NCBI GenBank assembly: GCA_014898415.1
Contig: RCTD01000006.1
Location: 1,922,001 to 1,986,000 of the forward strand
DNA length: 64,000 nt
Reading direction: 5' to 3'
DNA from: Stromatinia cepivora
Lineage: Eukaryota; Ascomycota; Leotiomycetes; Helotiales; Sclerotiniaceae
Below, piece by piece: positions 60,683 to 64,000 of this stretch; the stretch's first letter is position 1; each line of letters begins with the position of its first letter. The position numbers and the translations under genes were made by a program. A model generated the notes under the pieces. That model did not search any database. It was given only the letters and a program-made list of their open reading frames with translations, and was not told where the DNA came from.

Positions 60683-60848
60683 TGTTAACTTTTGGTGCAG
60701 GAAGTAGTAGTATTGTTGACTATGTAGGTTGAATTAAGGATCTATATTTCTAGTAGGAGTAGAATTGAGGTTATCCTTAAATATAGTCTATATACCATTG
60801 TGGTTTTGTAATCTCAATTCTAATCCTATGATAATCTCATTTTCAATA
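60683..60848 (-). repeat. Copia-3 3' LTR
   Basis: 166 bp starting TGTTAACTTTTGGTGCAGG, aligned with the two Copia-1 LTRs. It is inserted in the Gypsy-III integrase. Confidence 0.9.
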
Positions 60849-61582
60849 TTTCTTTATTAAGGATATCCTATTCGATCTTTCTAGATTATTAATCCTAACA
60901 TTTTCTTGAATTTTTCGAAAGCAATCCTTGTATAAAGTTTCATTATTCCATTGGTAATTATATTGTATGTATTGATATAATTAATAGCGATTTTCTTTTT
61001 TTCTATCAAATCCTTGATAAAATGATAATTGATATCTATATATTTGGATCGTTTATGCAAATATAGGTTTTTGATTAAAGCTAAAGTATCTTGATTGTTA
61101 TCGAGTATTTGAATTGTATTTCTGTTTTTTTCAATATAATTTGATTTAAATAAATCTTTGAGTATTTGTATAATTTATCTTTCTTGTTTGATGAATATTG
61201 TTATTATAATATATTCTAATTCTATACTAAAGGTAGTTACAAATATTTGTTTCTTATTAGCCTACGATATAAGGTTTCTATAAAATATTATAACTCCTTT
61301 TGAAACACTTTTCCGGTTATATTTGTTACTAGTCCAATTTATATTTGTATATACCTTTATTGTATTATCAAATATATTATATTCTTTGCAAATATTAGAT
61401 TGTACTCTTTTTAACCCGAACCATAACTTCTGTTTGATTATTAATCATAAATATCGTATCAGATTCTTCAAAACTATAATATAATGTTTTGTTAGTTTTG
61501 TCATAAATTATGAAAGTTTTCCAACTAAGAACACTATATCTGATCGGATATATATCATTGGATAAATCACACTTCCTATTCG

Positions 61583-62300
61583 TTATTGATATTCGTTTAT
61601 ATCTATTAATTCATTATCATCGATTGCTAATCGGAAATGGGTATAATCTATTATTGGCAGTTTTTTGGCTTGATATTGTTCATATGTAATACCGTATTTG
61701 ATTAGTATAGTATCGAGATATTCTTTTTGATTTATAGTTAATATATATACTTTTCTATTATGAATAATTCTAATATTTAAAATCTTACTAATCTCCTTTA
61801 GATTCTTGATGTTAAAACAGACCAATAGCTTTTCATCGAACCAAATGATTTACAATGATATACGCGATGTAATAACGATATCATTGATATATATTAGTAA
61901 TATTATATCACGGTCTTTGAATATATATAAATATAGATCTGTTAAACTTTGTACAAAACCTATACCTAAAAGTTTTTTCTTTAATAATAAATTTTAATCC
62001 CTTCTAGTTTGTTTTAATCTATATAAACTTTGTAAAACTTATAGTACATATCCCTTTTTGATTTTGATACTTTAGGGTAATTCAAAGTAAATCTTTTTCT
62101 TCAAATACAATTCAATAAAAGCATTTTTGATATCGAAATATAAGTATTCCAAATTTTCCTTTACAATGATAATTAGGAATAATCTGAATGTATCTAACCT
62201 TATTATTAATGCAAACATTTCGTTGTAATCCTTTTCTAATATCTAACTAAACCCTCGAATTATTAATCTTGCCTTGAATCATTCTACTTTGTTATCCTTA
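61583..62300 (-). pseudogene. Copia-3 reverse transcriptase
   Basis: 61825-61583 reads VCFNIKNLKEISKILNIRII and LTINQKEYLDTILIKYGI (RT connection). Just upstream the catalytic box is YIND (IYINDIVITS), the first Asp having become Asn. The equivalent box in Copia-1 is still YIDD. Confidence 0.85.
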
Positions 62301-62401
62301 ATCTTAACTATAAATACCCATTTCATCGAAATCAGATTACTTCCTTTAAGAAATATATATTCTTCCCAAGTACCATTTTGAACCAAGAATATAATTTCCT
62401 C

Positions 62402-62707
62402 TTAAATAACTTTTTTCCATTTTTCAGAATATTCTTGATCTAATATTACTTCTTTATAAATTCTTAATATTTTGATTCCTAGAATTTCTTCAATCGGATA
62501 TATTATACTTTCTATATTGTTTATATCTATCAATGAAATTATGAAATCTAAAACAATCTTGTTTTTGATATAAAGGTCCATTTTATAAATAATTGGGATT
62601 ATAATTATAACATATTCTACACTTTTTTGAATTTTGGCCTGTATAAATATCGTAATCAATACCCTTATAATCTTGCTTTCCCATTCTTCTTCAGAATCTT
62701 GTTCCAT
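62402..62707 (-). pseudogene. Copia-3 integrase-RT linker
   Basis: A 101-aa frame with QAKIQKSVEYVIIIIP, YPIEEILGIKILRIYKEVIL and DQEYSEKWKKVI, the conserved lead-in to the copia RT (A-x-xD-P-E-xxxWxxAI type). Confidence 0.75.
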
Positions 62708-63403
62708 ATCTCTTTTCCGTTTTCATATTAAATACCTTAAGGATTCATTTTCAAAATCCATTTCATCCTTTTATTCGATTTCAAATAATTATGGATTTAC
62801 TTCGCTTTTTGATCCTATTGAAATAAACTTATCAACAAAATTTAAAACAATTTTAAATTTTGCTTTTAGTACAAATTCAGGGTTTACAAAAGTTGATTCT
62901 TAGATTGAACCCTTTGAAATAATAGATTCGATATCTGAAGTATCTTTGGAAAAAAATTCTTGATTTGTTTTTTGGATATTATTATCTTTATCTTTATTGT
63001 ATATTAATATTGATATATCTAATTTATCTAATCTCAATTCGACAATTGGGATACTTAGTACAATCATTGAATTCGATATAATATCTACTAAAGAGAATAT
63101 TTGGAATAAAGATGATATAGGTATCGTATTTAATATTGAAGATGGAGAAGGTACCTTATTTGTTATTGATTTATTATAAGATTTTCAATCTAGTTTTATA
63201 TTCTTTATTTCTTATGGGTTTGATTTACAATTTCTTAATTTAAAATCCAAATCTCCTTTTTGGTGAGATTTATCTATAATTACTTTGTTTGATCGAAATA
63301 TATAATTTAATTCTGGAGAATATATTTTGATATATTTGTTCGTAACTTTTGAATACCCTAGGAATATACCGATTCTCGAAATGTCCTGCAATTTGTTATA
63401 TCT

Positions 63404-63622
63404 CTATCCTTTCAAAATAATCTTGGAATTGATATAAATATAACATTTGCTTCTCCAGACTTTGTATATCTTTATATCTGATATTATATTTGTAAAAGCT
63501 TTTATAAGAAATCGATCTATTCTATTTATATCAAAATCAATATTAATACAATTTCTGATATAAGTATTATACTTTATAACTTTATCCCAAAATTCTAATA
63601 ATAATCCAGCTTCTTTTAACAT
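63404..63622 (-). pseudogene. Copia-3 integrase C-terminal part
   Basis: It begins MLKEAGLLLEFWDKVIKYNT (usual MLKxAGLPxxFWxEAV) and ends YKVWRSKCYIYINSKIILKG, corresponding to the FG-CxxY-x-P-K region that follows the copia integrase core. Confidence 0.85.
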
Positions 63623-64000
63623 TGCTTTTATATTTGCCTTTGTAATTCTTATATTCCGTTTTACAGATTTGTTTTGATGTGAAAAGGAAATTGTTGTAAT
63701 TTCGGATTGTATACCTGATGATTATTCACGAATAGCTTATAGAAGTTCTGATATATTATCAATCCTGGCTGCAATAATCTTTTCTCTAATAACTAATTCC
63801 ATCTCCTTTTTCCAAGTTTTCAATGTTTGAATTATATCGTTTTTTTATTTAAATAATATAATTCAATTTACTCTTGTACAACTATCAATGATTAATATGA
63901 AATAACGATTCCCTCAAATCGATTTTGGGAATAGTCCTGCAATATCGAAATATATAAATTCGAATCTTTTTGATTTGTATAGATTCAATTGCTTTGGAAT

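Larger units (their letters stand above)
35990..64000 (-). mobile_element. Ty3/gypsy element Gypsy-III (3' half), host of the second nest; continues beyond the window
   Basis: Left LTR at 35990-36332, an antisense accessory ORF at 36596-37015, and integrase at 37030-38120. The integrase resumes at 60572-60682 on the other side of Gypsy-II. Joining the pieces restores the reading ...PKIRIIVENMIGN..., and the flanks show ATAG (revcomp at 38117-38120) versus ATAA (at 60572-60575), a 4-bp TSD with one G-to-A change. Copia-3 starts at 60683 inside the same gene. The RT and 5' parts must lie to the right of 64000. Confidence 0.8.
60683..64000 (-). mobile_element. Ty1/copia element Copia-3, second copy of the Copia-1 family; runs off the window
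   Basis: It starts with a 166-bp LTR and is colinear with Copia-1 throughout, without the three insertions found there. Domains on the minus strand: RNase H (60.85-61.5 kb), RT (61.6-62.3 kb), linker (62.4-62.7 kb), integrase C-terminus (63.4-63.6 kb) and integrase core towards 64.0 kb. Everything is decayed. The right LTR and the TSD are outside the window. Confidence 0.9.

Noticed and set aside
1..64000. CRISPR arrays, rRNA or tRNA genes, bacterial-type operons or ribosome-binding sites
   Set aside because: None seen. The repeats are LTR/TIR pairs or short A/T microsatellites, and the genome is clearly eukaryotic. A tRNA scan would be needed to exclude a decayed tRNA gene.

Overview
The window looks like a filamentous ascomycete (Pezizomycotina) nuclear genome with a two-speed structure. 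A gene-bearing island of ordinary base composition (about 4.2-17.0 kb) sits between very AT-rich blocks made almost entirely of decayed LTR retrotransposons. The decay is dominated by C-to-T and G-to-A changes: TGG or CAA codons turned into stops, and catalytic Asp codons turned into Asn. This is the signature expected of repeat-induced point mutation (RIP). Short spliceosomal introns (47-181 bp, most near 50) with CTGAC/CTAAC-like branch points, GH71 and LysM secreted proteins and a Fot1/pogo transposon all fit this assignment. The species is not identifiable from the sequence alone.

Layout. 1-3654: 5' part of a minus-strand Ty3/gypsy element (Gypsy-IV). 4226-6056: a broken NB-ARC/TPR STAND (NLR-like) gene. 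6622-11024 (minus): a 1277-aa secreted GH71 alpha-1,3-glucanase-type enzyme with Cys-rich repeats, a NucA/NucB-like region and a His-rich tail. Its frame requires a 2-nt micro-exon. 11699-12747 (plus): an unrecognised three-exon gene. 13006-14569 (minus): a 7-exon LysM protein. 15772-16263 (plus): a small secreted 8-cysteine protein. The island ends at the TIR of a Fot1/pogo-like DNA transposon at 17045.

17045-34437 is a nest resolved to the base by target-site duplications (TSDs). A ~1.8 kb Fot1-like transposon was split by a 5.5 kb copia element (TSD gaaac). That element was then hit by a 6.8 kb second copia-like element (TSD tttat) and by two small gag-only LTR elements (TSDs gtatc and gcaat). 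A solo LTR with TSD tcaaa lies at 35039-35329.

35990-64000 is a second nest. A minus-strand gypsy (Gypsy-III), carrying an antisense accessory ORF, was interrupted in its integrase by an 11.2 kb gypsy (Gypsy-II, minus). Gypsy-II was itself interrupted in its integrase by a same-family copy in the opposite orientation (Gypsy-I, plus, 11.2 kb). The result is a long near-palindrome from 38121 to 60571. A second copy of the first copia family starts at 60683 and runs out of the window. The 11.2 kb gypsy family has a large third ORF downstream of integrase that I cannot assign.

The island genes share a theme of secreted proteins acting on or binding fungal wall polymers (GH71, LysM), plus a small secreted protein and a ruined STAND receptor. 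This is a typical accessory or effector-like neighbourhood, but that is inference.
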